A stretch of 64,000 bases of DNA, taken from NCBI RefSeq assembly GCF_052161615.1, contig NZ_CP197417.1:4216001-4280000 (forward strand), in the 5' to 3' direction. Source of the stretch: Aeoliella sp052161615. Lineage in GTDB: Bacteria; Planctomycetota; Planctomycetia; Pirellulales; Lacipirellulaceae. Made by a program: the position numbers and the translations under genes. The notes beneath the pieces were generated by a model. The model searched no databases. It was not told the origin of the DNA and worked only from the letters and a program-made list of their open reading frames with translations. Positions 37,448 through 46,509 of the stretch are shown here, piece after piece; within the stretch, counting starts at the first letter, position 1; each line of letters starts with the position of its first letter.

Positions 37448-37512
37448 CTGGCGTTGCGGCGACAATGAGTTCGGAGGGGCAGCCCGAGCAAGTTGCCGCC
37501 GCAACGCGCCAG
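37448..37512. repeat. Inverted repeat after the two-module PEP-CTERM gene
   Basis: CTGGCGTTGCGGCG (37448-37461) and CGCCGCAACGCGCCAG (37497-37512) are reverse complements apart from a two-base bulge, separated by 35 bases. It starts 25 bases after the stop codon. It may terminate transcription or protect the 3' end; no T run follows. The rest of the 321-base gap (37424-37744) holds no gene that I can see and should contain the promoter of the rhamnosidase gene. Confidence 0.5.
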
Positions 37513-37744
37513 TGGTCCAACCCCAGCAAAGCCATTTCCACCCAGTGGAACTGGCTTTTCGCGTTTCTTGGAGGCAGTTTCTACCGTGGGCGGGCGATTT
37601 TTCTCCGCATTTTTATCGCAAGACGAGCCATTTTTGGATTTCGGCCGCCCAAAAGTGCCTGCGGCGTACGTTAACTCTTTTTAGAATAAGGATCTCCCAA
37701 CCGCTCCTGCGGTTCCCCCTAAGACTCGACCCTTCTGACTTACA

Positions 37745-40498
37745 ATGCGTGTCGCTCGCTTGTGTTCTGCTGTGACCGCGATGCTGCTCGTCGCGCCCGC
37801 CCTACCCTGCTTTGCGGTGGCGCCCTCGCCACCGATCGATCTACGCACCAACGATGTTGCCACTCCAACGGGCACTGGAGGCGATACGTACTTCGGATGG
37901 CGAGTGGTGGACGCGGACGACAACGAAATCCAGACAAGCTGGCAGATCCTCGTTGCCTCGAATGCCGAGCTCCTGGCATCCAACCAGGGCGACGTGTGGG
38001 ACAGCGGCAAGGTCGCCAGCCGCCAGCAAAACCACATTTCCTTTAAAGGCACCGAGCTACAGAGCGGCACGCGTTACTTTTGGAAAGTACGCACCTGGGA
38101 CCGTGACAACCAATCGAGCAGCTGGTCCGACGCCGCACACTTCGATGTCGGGCTGCTCACGAACGGCGACTGGTCCGGGGCCCACTGGATACGTCGCAAT
38201 TCGAACGACGTGGACGACTACACTCGTTTCCGTCGAGCATTCGAGTTAAGTAACGAACCAATCGAACGGGCGATCCTTTACGTCTCGGCGACGCACCGAT
38301 TCGAACTCTACATCAATGGCCAGCTTGTGGGCAAAGGCCCCGCCTATCATTACCCCGACCGCCAGTACTACCACGCCTACGATGTCGGCAAGCTTCTGCG
38401 GCCCGGCAAAGAGAACCTCGTCGCCATCCGAACCCACTGGTTCGGCGGCGGGCAGGGACGACCAGCCGGTGCCCGGGGATTGATTTCAAAGTTGGTCGTT
38501 GAACACACCGATGGTCCTACGACCGTGATCGGTTCGGACGACACCTGGATTCAATCTCGCGACCCAGGTTGGCTACTTGTCGATCCGGTACAGCGCAACC
38601 GTGGCGAAGGGGTGGGCTACGTCGAGCGGATCGATGGCCGGCGGATGGAAAGCGATTGGTTCACGATCGACTACGACGATTCGACCTGGAAGCCCGCCGC
38701 GATCATTGGCCCGCATCCTGTTGCGCCGTGGACGGGCGTGTTACAGCCCGACCTGACACGGTTCGTCGAAACCCCCATCCAGCCAGTGTCGATCACCAAG
38801 CGTGGCGACCAAATTTACGTGGTCGATCTCGGCAAAGTGTGGGCAGGCATGCCTTGCGTGAAATTCGAAGGGGGCAAGTCGCCGACGCTGGTCACCATGC
38901 GCGGCGGCTACGAACTCAACGCCGCAGGCATCCTGCCAGCCGGAACGCGGGCTCAATCCACGAACATGGAGTACCGCGCGGTGCTCAGCGGAAAAGCGTT
39001 CGAGCACGTCCCCACCGAATACCTCGGTATGCGCTACTTCCAGCTCGACAACCCGCCGATGCCGGTGACCACCGACAATTTCCAGTTCATCGCGAGGCAC
39101 ATTGCTCTCGACGACGACGCATCGTCGTTCGAGTCATCGGACGAAACGCTTAACGCGGTGTGGGACTTGATGAAACACTCCATCTACACTTGCGCCCAAG
39201 AGGAGTTCGTCGACACGCCCACCCGTGAGAAAGGTGGCTTTCTAGGCGACGCGGCGATCCAGAGCACCGTCGCCATGCCCGTGTTTGGCGAGCGTGCACT
39301 TACTCAGCGCGTGATGCGCGAGTTTCTCGACTCGATGGATCGCTTCTGGTCCGCTCCCGAGGAGCGAGGCCGAATGAATGCCGTGTATCCCAACAACGAT
39401 GGCGGCCGCGATATTCCCGATTTCACGCAGGCGTTCGCGCCGTGGGTGTGGAACTACTACCTCGAAACCGGCGATCGCGACTTCCTGGTGGAGAGCTGGC
39501 CCAAGCTGAAGGACATCGGCGGTTACCTCGATCGTCACATCGACGCCGAAACAGGTCTCGTCACGAAGCTGACTGGCGGCGGCGGTGCGTACGAGTTCGG
39601 CATCATCGACTGGCCCGCCAGCATGCGCGGCGGGTACGACATGGAAACCGACGCCCGCACCGTCATCAACGGCTGGGCGATCGCCGACTACCAAGCCCTG
39701 GCGCACATCGCCGAAGTGTTGGGCGATGCCGAAGGTGCCGCGACATATCGCCGCAAATCCGCCACCCTGGAGCAAGCGATCAACAAGCGTCTCATCGGCC
39801 ACACCGGTCTCTACATGGATGGACTTCACGGCGACGGGACGCTCAGCGGTAACGCCTCGCAGCACGCCAATATTTTCCCGCTCGCCATTGGCATGGTACC
39901 GCCGGAACTCAAATCGGTGGTCACTGCGCGCGTTAACGAACTCGGCATGGGCGTCGGCATGGTCACCGTGTCGTGGCTCGTCAAAGCGCTGGGCGAAACC
40001 AAGCAAGGTCCCGCGCTGGTAGACCTCTACACCAATCCCAACCAACCTGGCTGGGCTCGCTGCCTCGATCGCGGAGCTACGGCGACTTGGGAAGCATGGA
40101 ACGCCGACGAAACCGGCAATAGCCTGTCGCACGCTTGGGGAGCCGCCGGGCTCGAAGGCTACGTCCGCTACATCCTCGGCATCCGCCCCGTGAAAGCCCA
40201 GTACGAACTGGTGCGTATCGAGCCACTCGACTTCGGCACCCGACTTCCGTGGGCAAAAGGAACCATCGCGACCGATCGTGGACCTATCGCCGTCCACTGG
40301 CAAAGGTCGCCCAGCGAGTACTCGCTCGAAGTAACGCTACCCGTCAACGTGACCGCCGACTTGGTACTGCCACGCGGGAATGGCGACAAGCCGGTGGTGG
40401 AACTCGATGGCAAGGAGATCGCAGCGGAATTCGAGGGGGATTCGATAGTCGTGAGAGGAGTTGGATCGGGACAACACACCGCCATTCGCCGCAATTAG
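37745..40498 (+). CDS. Alpha-L-rhamnosidase, glycoside hydrolase family 78
   Basis: Releases L-rhamnose from polysaccharides or glycosides, outside the cytoplasm (signal peptide ending PCFA). The 917-residue protein shows the GH78 order: N-terminal fibronectin-like domain (about 28-135, YFWKVRTWDRDNQSSSW), a beta domain with YVSATHRFELYINGQ (about 175-330), a linker domain, then the (alpha/alpha)6 barrel. Catalytic-region blocks are EEFVDTPTREKGGFLGDA (about residues 483-500), which supplies Asp and Glu candidates for the general acid, and RGATATWEAWN (about 776-786), with the Glu normally acting as base. HAWGAAGLEGYVRYILGI closes the barrel. It lies downstream of the surface-protein genes; degradation of rhamnose-containing algal or plant polymers is likely. 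Confidence 0.93.
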   Translation: MRVARLCSAVTAMLLVAPALPCFAVAPSPPIDLRTNDVATPTGTGGDTYFGWRVVDADDNEIQTSWQILVASNAELLASNQGDVWDSGKVASRQQNHISFKGTELQSGTRYFWKVRTWDRDNQSSSWSDAAHFDVGLLTNGDWSGAHWIRRNSNDVDDYTRFRRAFELSNEPIERAILYVSATHRFELYINGQLVGKGPAYHYPDRQYYHAYDVGKLLRPGKENLVAIRTHWFGGGQGRPAGARGLISKLVVEHTDGPTTVIGSDDTWIQSRDPGWLLVDPVQRNRGEGVGYVERIDGRRMESDWFTIDYDDSTWKPAAIIGPHPVAPWTGVLQPDLTRFVETPIQPVSITKRGDQIYVVDLGKVWAGMPCVKFEGGKSPTLVTMRGGYELNAAGILPAGTRAQSTNMEYRAVLSGKAFEHVPTEYLGMRYFQLDNPPMPVTTDNFQFIARHIALDDDASSFESSDETLNAVWDLMKHSIYTCAQEEFVDTPTREKGGFLGDAAIQSTVAMPVFGERALTQRVMREFLDSMDRFWSAPEERGRMNAVYPNNDGGRDIPDFTQAFAPWVWNYYLETGDRDFLVESWPKLKDIGGYLDRHIDAETGLVTKLTGGGGAYEFGIIDWPASMRGGYDMETDARTVINGWAIADYQALAHIAEVLGDAEGAATYRRKSATLEQAINKRLIGHTGLYMDGLHGDGTLSGNASQHANIFPLAIGMVPPELKSVVTARVNELGMGVGMVTVSWLVKALGETKQGPALVDLYTNPNQPGWARCLDRGATATWEAWNADETGNSLSHAWGAAGLEGYVRYILGIRPVKAQYELVRIEPLDFGTRLPWAKGTIATDRGPIAVHWQRSPSEYSLEVTLPVNVTADLVLPRGNGDKPVVELDGKEIAAEFEGDSIVVRGVGSGQHTAIRRN

Positions 40499-40646
40499 GA
40501 CGCGGCAATTCGCGAATCCCCGCAGGCCACCAGATTCGCGATGCACATCGCCGGGCGATTTGGTCTAATAGCTAGCTCGGCCCCGCGCGGCCGATTTGCC
40601 CCCTTAGATTCTGCCCCAACGATTGCACAACCTCGAAGGAACGAGC

Positions 40647-42197
40647 ATGGAACTGCCCAGCCGTATTCTCCCGCCTGCCGATGGCAACACGTACTCCGGC
40701 CTGTGGGACGGCGGGCCAATGCCCCGCGGTGCCAACGGCGACATCTTCATGCCACGTTCGCCCATCGATGGCCAGCCGACCTGCCAAATTCGCGCAGCGA
40801 GCCCCGAGCAGGTTGGCATGGCGGCTATGATGGCACAAACCACGTTTCGATACTGGCGCGAAGTCCCCGCGCCGCGGCGTGGCGAATTCGTGCGTGTGAT
40901 TGGCGAGCTCGTTCGCGAGAATAAGAAGGAGCTTGCCGAGCTGATCACGCTCGAAGCCGGCAAGATTCGTGCCGAGGCCGAGGGCGAGATTCAAGAGTGG
41001 ATCGACATTTGCGAATTCGCCGTCGGCCTATCGCGACAGCTTTACGGCCTGTCGATTGCCAGCGAACGCCCCGAACACACACTCGTCGAACGATGGCATC
41101 CGCTGGGCCCCGTGGGCGTCATCTCGGCGTTCAACTTTCCTGCCGCCGTTTGGGCGTGGAACGCGATGATCGGCCTCGTGTGTGGCGACCCCATCATTTG
41201 GAAACCCTCCGAGCAAACACCGCTCATCGCGCTGGCTTGCAATCAAATCGTCACGCTCGCCTCGGCACGCTTCGGCAGCGACGCCCCGTTCGGAATCTCC
41301 ACACTCGTCATTGGCGGGGGTGACGTCGGCGCAGCCCTCGCCGGCGAACATCGCATCCCGTTGGTTTCGGCGACCGGCTCAACAGCGATGGGCCGTTCCG
41401 TGGCGCAGGTCGTTGCCGGCCGGCTCGGTCGCAGCCTTCTGGAACTCGGCGGCAACAATGGCATGATCGTCACCCCGTCGGCCGACCTCGACATCGCCGT
41501 CCGTGCGATCACGTTCGCCGCCGTTGGTACCTGCGGCCAACGTTGCACCAGTCTCCGCCGGTTGTTCGTTCACAAGAGCGTCTCGCAGAAACTCATTGAG
41601 CGGCTCAAGACCATCTACTCATCCCTCCCCATTGGCGACCCCCGCGACTCGACCACACTCGTCGGACCTTTGGTCAACGAGCGAGCGTTCGAAAGCATGC
41701 AGTCGGCTCTCGTCGCCGCGCACGATCAAGGTGGCAGGTTGCTGTGTGGTGGCGACCGGGTGACGAAGAACGTCCCCGCCGGCGGCGTCTACGTGCAGCC
41801 CGCGCTGGTGCAGCTTCCTATCCAGACCCCGGTGATGTACGACGAAACCTTCGCCCCGCTCACCTACATCGTCGAGTACGACAACTTCGACGACGCCATC
41901 GAGATGCACAACGCCGTGCCGCAAGGACTCAGCTCGGCCATCTTCTCGACCGACGTCCGCGAAGCCCATAAGTTCATGGGGCCGGCGGGCTCCGATTGTG
42001 GACTGGTGGGCGTGAACATCGGAACCAGCGGCGCCGAAATCGGCGGGGCTTTTGGTGGCGAGAAGGACACCGGCGGCGGACGCGAGAGCGGCTCCGATAG
42101 CTGGAAGCAGTACATGCGTCGGGCAACCTGCACGGTCAACTACGGCTCCGAACTACCGCTCGCCCAGGGCATCAAGTTCGGCGACGATGTCGCGTAA
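40647..42197 (+). CDS. Aldehyde dehydrogenase, ALDH7 type (alpha-aminoadipic semialdehyde / piperideine-6-carboxylate dehydrogenase)
   Basis: Oxidises an aldehyde with NAD(P); for ALDH7 the usual substrate is alpha-aminoadipic semialdehyde from lysine breakdown. Start at the ATG at 40647 with GAAGGA seven bases before it. The 516 residues show the general-base block LLELGGNNGMIV, the nucleophile block VGTCGQRCTSLRRLF, and the C-terminal GEKDTGGGRESGSDSWK then YMRRATCTVNY and LPLAQGIKF. That C-terminus is characteristic of ALDH7A1/antiquitin and AmaB-like enzymes. No lysine-catabolism neighbours are present, so the physiological substrate remains inferred. Confidence 0.9.
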   Translation: MELPSRILPPADGNTYSGLWDGGPMPRGANGDIFMPRSPIDGQPTCQIRAASPEQVGMAAMMAQTTFRYWREVPAPRRGEFVRVIGELVRENKKELAELITLEAGKIRAEAEGEIQEWIDICEFAVGLSRQLYGLSIASERPEHTLVERWHPLGPVGVISAFNFPAAVWAWNAMIGLVCGDPIIWKPSEQTPLIALACNQIVTLASARFGSDAPFGISTLVIGGGDVGAALAGEHRIPLVSATGSTAMGRSVAQVVAGRLGRSLLELGGNNGMIVTPSADLDIAVRAITFAAVGTCGQRCTSLRRLFVHKSVSQKLIERLKTIYSSLPIGDPRDSTTLVGPLVNERAFESMQSALVAAHDQGGRLLCGGDRVTKNVPAGGVYVQPALVQLPIQTPVMYDETFAPLTYIVEYDNFDDAIEMHNAVPQGLSSAIFSTDVREAHKFMGPAGSDCGLVGVNIGTSGAEIGGAFGGEKDTGGGRESGSDSWKQYMRRATCTVNYGSELPLAQGIKFGDDVA

Positions 42198-42248
42198 GAC
42201 TCCGATGCCTCTCAATTGGGTAGGAACGCATTCAGACAGGAACGACTC

Positions 42249-43622
42249 ATGGCGATATCCTTACGTGCCGCAATGGCGATCGTGTGCTTGGCAACCTGCG
42301 CGGCAACGTTGCTCGCCGCCGACCAATCAAAGGACCCCGAAGTCATCCTCCGCTCGGCGACCGATCGCATCAAAGCCGCGAATGCCTACACCGCCGACTT
42401 CGATCTCGAAGTTAAAGCCGGCCTCCCGGGTCAGGAGCTGGGCCGCTCGGTCAGCTACAAATTCGCCGCCGAGCGTCCCAATCGCTTCCTGTTCCTCCGT
42501 ACCGATGGTGAGCTCGGCGCGACCATCGTTAGCGATGGAAAGAAGATGCTCAAGTACTCGCACGAGCTTCAGCAATACACCGAAGGCGCAGCGCCCGCGA
42601 CGCTCGACGAGTTTAGCGATAGCCTCCCGGCTATGATGGCCCTCGAAGGGGGAATGGGAGGCTTTATGATGTCGCTGTTGGCGAGCGACCCCGCGGCCCG
42701 CCTCACACGGGGCGTAACGTCGAGCAACTACGTCGGCGTCGAAGTGTTCGAGGGCAACGAGTGCCACCGACTTCATTTCGAGACCGACGAGATCGCCTAC
42801 GACATCTGGATCACCACCGGCGACGAACCCACGGTCCGCCGAGTGCTGCCCGATATGTCCAAGCTTCTGGGCAAGGAAGAAGAAGAGGCGGGCTTTAAAT
42901 TGGAACTGTCGTTCCGCGCGAAAAACTGGAACTTCGCGCCCGAAGTTACCAACGAAACCTTCACCTTCACACCCCCTGGCGGAGCCGAACTTGTCGAAGA
43001 GTTCGCCGCGCTGGTCCCCGCCCCCGTCGAACCTCCCGTGGTCAGCGTCCACCCGCTGATCGGCCAGCCCGCGCCGGCCTTCGCGGCGGTTCAGCTTGAT
43101 GGCGAGAGTTCGTTCGAACTTAAGCAGGCCCTCGGGAAGAAGGTGATCGTGCTCGACTTCTGGGCCACCTGGTGCCCACCGTGCGTGGCGGGATTGCCAA
43201 AGCTCGCGGAGGTGGCCTCCGACTTCAAAGACAAGCCCGTCAGCGTGTTCGCCATCAACGTCGGCGAAGAGGCCGACGCCATCAACGAGTTCCTCAAAGA
43301 GAACGAGATCGAACTCTCCGTCCTCCGCGACGCGGGCGAGGTCGCCGAGAAGTACCAAGTCTCGGGCATCCCGCAGACCGTGCTCATCGGCCTCGACGGC
43401 CGGGTGCACGTGGTGCACGTTGGCCTGCCGAACGATCTGAAAGCCGAACTCACCACTCAGATCAACGCACTGCTGGAGCGCGAAGACCTCGCCGCCAAAG
43501 AACTCGCCAAGACGCAGCCCAAAGCTGACTCCGACGAGGCTTCGGAAGAACCTTCCAAGGACGAACCGGCCGGCGACCAGCCCGACGCGGAAAAACCCGC
43601 GGACGAACCCAACGCGCCGTAG
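42249..43622 (+). CDS. Secreted DUF2092-like plus TlpA-type thioredoxin protein
   Basis: Start at the ATG at 42249 (AGGA 8 bases upstream). The 457-residue protein has a signal peptide ending LLAA, then a region (about 25-255) resembling DUF2092, a LolA-like periplasmic fold: ILRSATDRIKAANAYTADF and DEIAYDIWITTGDEP. A TlpA/ResA-like thioredoxin domain (about 270-415) contains LDFWATWCPPCVAGLPKL with CxxC redox cysteines, AINVGEEADAINEFLKENE and the cis-Pro block SGIPQTVLIGLDG. The C-terminus is a charged Glu/Lys/Pro/Asp-rich tail. It probably acts in the periplasm as a thiol-disulfide oxidoreductase; a role in lipoprotein or cytochrome maturation is inference. Confidence 0.85.
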   Translation: MAISLRAAMAIVCLATCAATLLAADQSKDPEVILRSATDRIKAANAYTADFDLEVKAGLPGQELGRSVSYKFAAERPNRFLFLRTDGELGATIVSDGKKMLKYSHELQQYTEGAAPATLDEFSDSLPAMMALEGGMGGFMMSLLASDPAARLTRGVTSSNYVGVEVFEGNECHRLHFETDEIAYDIWITTGDEPTVRRVLPDMSKLLGKEEEEAGFKLELSFRAKNWNFAPEVTNETFTFTPPGGAELVEEFAALVPAPVEPPVVSVHPLIGQPAPAFAAVQLDGESSFELKQALGKKVIVLDFWATWCPPCVAGLPKLAEVASDFKDKPVSVFAINVGEEADAINEFLKENEIELSVLRDAGEVAEKYQVSGIPQTVLIGLDGRVHVVHVGLPNDLKAELTTQINALLEREDLAAKELAKTQPKADSDEASEEPSKDEPAGDQPDAEKPADEPNAP

Positions 43623-43631
43623 GCCACCTTG

Positions 43632-44492
43632 TTAGCCCGCATGCTTCAGCGGTTCGACCACCAGGATGTCGTCCGACATCGGGTCTTCGCGAACAATGCG
43701 GAATGTCTTCGGCGGGTCGCGGCGATCACGGACAAAGCCACGTGTCGCGGCACGAAGGAACGGCGCGAACTCCGCGGCCGGGCCCTCGGTAAAGCTCGCT
43801 TCGAGCGTCTCCAGCAGTTCGTCGTACATCATGCCGCTGCGGAAGATGAATTGGTACGCCTGCTTGATCTCGTTGCGTTCGTCCGGCGTGACTCCCGCGC
43901 GGCGAAGCCCCACGCGATTGAGGCCGACGATCATGTTGCTCTCGCCGTCGACCATCATGAAGGGTGGCACGTCCTGGTCGAGCCGCGCGAGGCCCCCGAC
44001 CATTGCCACGCGGCCGATGTTGCAGTGCTGATGCACCGCGGCGCCGCCACCCAGGCACGCACGATCGCCAACCGTCACATGGCCACCCAACAGAACGTTG
44101 TTCGTGAGTATCACGTTATTGCCGACGATGCAGTCGTGGGCGACGTGCGAGCCCACCATCAGCAGGCAATCGCTGCCAATAATGGTCGCGCTTTCGGGCA
44201 CGAACGCCCGATGGACGGTGATGTTCTCGCGGAACACGTTGCGATCGCCCACTACGAGCCGGCCAGGGTTTTCGGGCTGGCGCAGGTGCTGTGGCAGACC
44301 GCCGAGTACCGCCCCCTCGCACACCAGATTGTCCGATCCCAGGGTCGTGCCCCGTTTAACGGTCGAACGCGCTAGCAAGGTACACCGGTCGCCAACTTCC
44401 ACGCCGTCTTCGACGACGACAAAAGGTCCGATATTCACGTCCGTGCCTAACTTGGCGCTCGGACTTACCTCAGCAAGCGGGTGGATCGTCAC
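43632..44492 (-). CDS. lpxA: UDP-N-acetylglucosamine acyltransferase
   Basis: Adds the first 3-hydroxyacyl chain to UDP-GlcNAc in lipid A synthesis. The 286-residue protein starts at GTG (44492), about eight bases after GAGGGGG. The N-terminal two thirds is a left-handed beta helix of hexapeptide repeats (VGDRCTLLARSTV, IGSDCLLMVGSHVAHDCIVG) with the catalytic His in GSHVAHDC. The C-terminal helical part (GVTPDERNEIKQAYQFIFRSG) is the usual LpxA C-terminal domain; the last about 30 residues are longer than in E. coli LpxA (262 residues). It stands apart from other lpx genes here. Its presence implies a lipid A-type outer membrane. Confidence 0.92.
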   Translation of the reverse strand: MTIHPLAEVSPSAKLGTDVNIGPFVVVEDGVEVGDRCTLLARSTVKRGTTLGSDNLVCEGAVLGGLPQHLRQPENPGRLVVGDRNVFRENITVHRAFVPESATIIGSDCLLMVGSHVAHDCIVGNNVILTNNVLLGGHVTVGDRACLGGGAAVHQHCNIGRVAMVGGLARLDQDVPPFMMVDGESNMIVGLNRVGLRRAGVTPDERNEIKQAYQFIFRSGMMYDELLETLEASFTEGPAAEFAPFLRAATRGFVRDRRDPPKTFRIVREDPMSDDILVVEPLKHAG

Positions 44493-44798
44493 AGGTGGGC
44501 CCCCTCGGTTGGTCGGCCGGTAGCGCGCAGTGATTACGCGGTCGGCCTGGTGCAGGTTGCTGTCGCAATCGCTAGCATTTTGCGGGAATGCTCGCGGTTG
44601 CCGAGGTCACCCGGCGTCGGGCTCCTCGTCATGCTTGGTTATCGGACTCGCCAAACACACCCCCTTAGCCGAAGGTAGCGATTTTACCCAATCAACGAAT
44701 CGCACCGTTTGGCCGACACGCCGGGTGGTCCATCGGGCCCTCGCTTGCTAGCATGAACCAGTTGCCCCTGACCACGTTACTGGATGCGAGACTCTGCG
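44493..44798. other. Divergent intergenic region between lpxA and the TPR gene
   Basis: This 306-base stretch should carry both divergent promoters. I see no gene or clear structured RNA in it. An alternative in-frame ATG for the TPR gene lies at 44784. Confidence 0.35.
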
Positions 44799-45137
44799 AT
44801 GCCCACCGCCATTGAACTCTACAACGAAGGCGATCAACTCAAGGCCGCCGGCAAGCTGGACGAAGCCGTCGCGAAGTTCGAAGCGAGCCTCGCCGCCGAC
44901 CCCACGTACCTCGTCGCTCACTCGGCACTCGCGGTCACCTTGCAGCGTCTCGGCAAGCAGGAAGAAGCCATCGCCCACGCCCAGAAAGCGTGCGAACTCG
45001 GCCCCGACGACCCGTTCAACTTCACCGCGATGAGCGTCACCTACCAGCGCGCCTACGCCGCCACCGGCGAAATGAAATACATCCCCCTCGCCGAAGAAGC
45101 GATGGAGAAGAGCCGCATCCTGCAAGCAGGACGCTAA
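44799..45137 (+). CDS. Small TPR-repeat protein
   Basis: A 112-residue cytoplasmic protein made of TPR helices: AIELYNEGDQLKAAGKLDEAV, cut here to NEGDQLKAAGKLDEAVAKFE (repeat 1), AHSALAVTLQRLGKQEEAI (repeat 2) and a third degenerate repeat (FTAMSVTYQRAYAATGEMKY). TPR proteins mediate protein contacts; the partner is unknown. I prefer the ATG at 44799 (MPTAIELYNEG) because the repeat begins there; an ATG at 44784 would add five residues. The gene stands alone and converges on the DUF3467 gene. Confidence 0.8.
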   Translation: MPTAIELYNEGDQLKAAGKLDEAVAKFEASLAADPTYLVAHSALAVTLQRLGKQEEAIAHAQKACELGPDDPFNFTAMSVTYQRAYAATGEMKYIPLAEEAMEKSRILQAGR

Positions 45138-45235
45138 TTGTCTAGCGCGAATTAGCCCACTTCTTGCCTATTCGCCGCCCCTCCTGCGAGCATCCCCAGC
45201 CGCAAAAATCTGCAAAAGTTCGCGGGCGAAACAAT

Positions 45236-45276
45236 GTGAGCCCGCCGGTCCACGCATTCGGGAGGGGCGGGCTCAC
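45236..45276. terminator. Long perfect hairpin between convergent genes
   Basis: GTGAGCCCGCC (45236-45246) and GGCGGGCTCAC (45266-45276) form a perfect 11-bp stem with a 19-base loop, between the ends of the TPR and DUF3467 genes. T-rich bases (ggttttatgg) follow on the plus strand. It is probably a bidirectional terminator. Confidence 0.65.
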
Positions 45277-45301
45277 TAGGTTTTATGGTTCGCCGGCTAT
45301 C

Positions 45302-45643
45302 TCAGCCTTGCGGCTTGAGCACGCGCTTTTGCACGTCGGTTTCTAGCACGCCGAATGCCTGCTCGTGCCTCTGCACCGACAGATGCAGCGCCTGCAGCAT
45401 TCGCTTGGCGGTGAAGTAGTTGGTGACGATCCGCTGCTTCACTTCTACCGGCTCGGTCGGCATGCCATAAGGCTGCGAGTTAAGACCGAAGTCGAGGATC
45501 AACTCCTCCGGCGTGCCAGTCACGCGGCAAAAGTTGGCGTAGGTGCAGATGGCGTTCTTGTCCACCACCTCAACCCGAGTCCGCTGCTGGGCTTCGGCTC
45601 CCTCGCCGGGCTTGGTTTCTTCCTTGACGGGCTTATCGGCCAT
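45302..45643 (-). CDS. DUF3467 protein
   Basis: Start at the ATG at 45643 (MADKPVKEETK), with AGGGAGA about seven bases upstream; the frame is open 20 codons beyond it. The 113-residue protein has a charged N-terminal tail and the DUF3467 core: ICTYANFCRVTGTPEELILDFGL, cut here to YANFCRVTGTPEELILDFGL, then KQRIVTNYFTAKRMLQALHLS. The family is small, cytoplasmic and of unknown function. It stands alone here. Confidence 0.85.
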   Translation of the reverse strand: MADKPVKEETKPGEGAEAQQRTRVEVVDKNAICTYANFCRVTGTPEELILDFGLNSQPYGMPTEPVEVKQRIVTNYFTAKRMLQALHLSVQRHEQAFGVLETDVQKRVLKPQG

Positions 45644-45781
45644 CGGTGATCTCCCTGTTCGTTCTTTTGAAAACAGACAACGGTGCGAGCGTGGCTCCGC
45701 CACCCTGCCCGACCAAAGGTGGTCGGCGCTAAACCGTAATTTTACGCGATAAGAACAGCTCGCGCCCAGCGGCCAAAACCA

Positions 45782-46453
45782 CTAGTCGTCATTCACAGGC
45801 CGGATTCGCAGGATCACACTCTCACCCACCAGCGGACTCTCGTAGGTGTCGAGGCGGCGAAGCTCTAAACCGCGAAGCAAGCCGTAGTGCCGCGCTTCGC
45901 CCCGTTCGTCGACCCAACTCTTTCCTTTTACCAACAGCAGCTGGTCGAACGCGGTCCAGTGCGGCGCGAGCCACGTCAGCAACTTCTTCAGCGACGCCAC
46001 ACCACGTGCAACCAGGGTGCCCTGTGTCGTGATCTCAAGTACTTGCTCAGCACGCGCGGGATACACCTTTACCGGCAGTCCTAGCGTAGCGACCATGTCT
46101 TCGAGCACGCGGGCTTTCTTACCCACCGAGTCGCACACCGACACCGTGAGGTCGGGCCGCAAGATCGCCAGTGGCAAGCCTGGCACGCCACCACCCGAAC
46201 CGATGTCGAGCACGCGGTCCCCCGATTCCAAGTGGGCCGCAAGCTTTACCGTGTCGAGCAGATCGCGGGCCGCAAACTTTTCGAAGGTCGTATGCCGCGT
46301 AAGGTTGATCTTCTCGTTCCAATCCCACAGCACCTGGCGATACGCGTCGAGCATGTCGATGCGGTCTGCGGGGATGTCGAGGCCCGCCCACGCGATGGCT
46401 TCTGCGAGCGAGGTGGCTTGCTGGGGATCGTTATCTTCGGTCGAATCGTTCAT
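45782..46453 (-). CDS. rsmG: 16S rRNA (guanine-N7)-methyltransferase RsmG
   Basis: Methylates G527 (E. coli numbering) of 16S rRNA using S-adenosylmethionine. The 223-residue length and motifs are typical: WDWNEKINLTRHTTFEKFAARDLLDT (key residues N-x-NLT), the SAM-binding loop VLDIGSGGGVPGLPLAILRP, then the acidic residue in VSVCDSVGKKARVLEDM and RAEQV. The final third is the family's ARGVASLKKLLTWLAPHW. It is divergent from truB, with 56 bases between the starts; both act on RNA modification. Confidence 0.95.
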   Translation of the reverse strand: MNDSTEDNDPQQATSLAEAIAWAGLDIPADRIDMLDAYRQVLWDWNEKINLTRHTTFEKFAARDLLDTVKLAAHLESGDRVLDIGSGGGVPGLPLAILRPDLTVSVCDSVGKKARVLEDMVATLGLPVKVYPARAEQVLEITTQGTLVARGVASLKKLLTWLAPHWTAFDQLLLVKGKSWVDERGEARHYGLLRGLELRRLDTYESPLVGESVILRIRPVNDD

Positions 46454-46509
46454 AACCGCCTAATGTCCCATGTTCGCCCCCCAGTGACAACGCCCCAAAA
46501 CGACGCCCT

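Noticed and set aside
39242..40303. A 353-codon open frame opposite the rhamnosidase gene
   Set aside because: The translation is His/Val/Gly-rich antisense sequence with no known fold; the GH78 motifs on the other strand are decisive.
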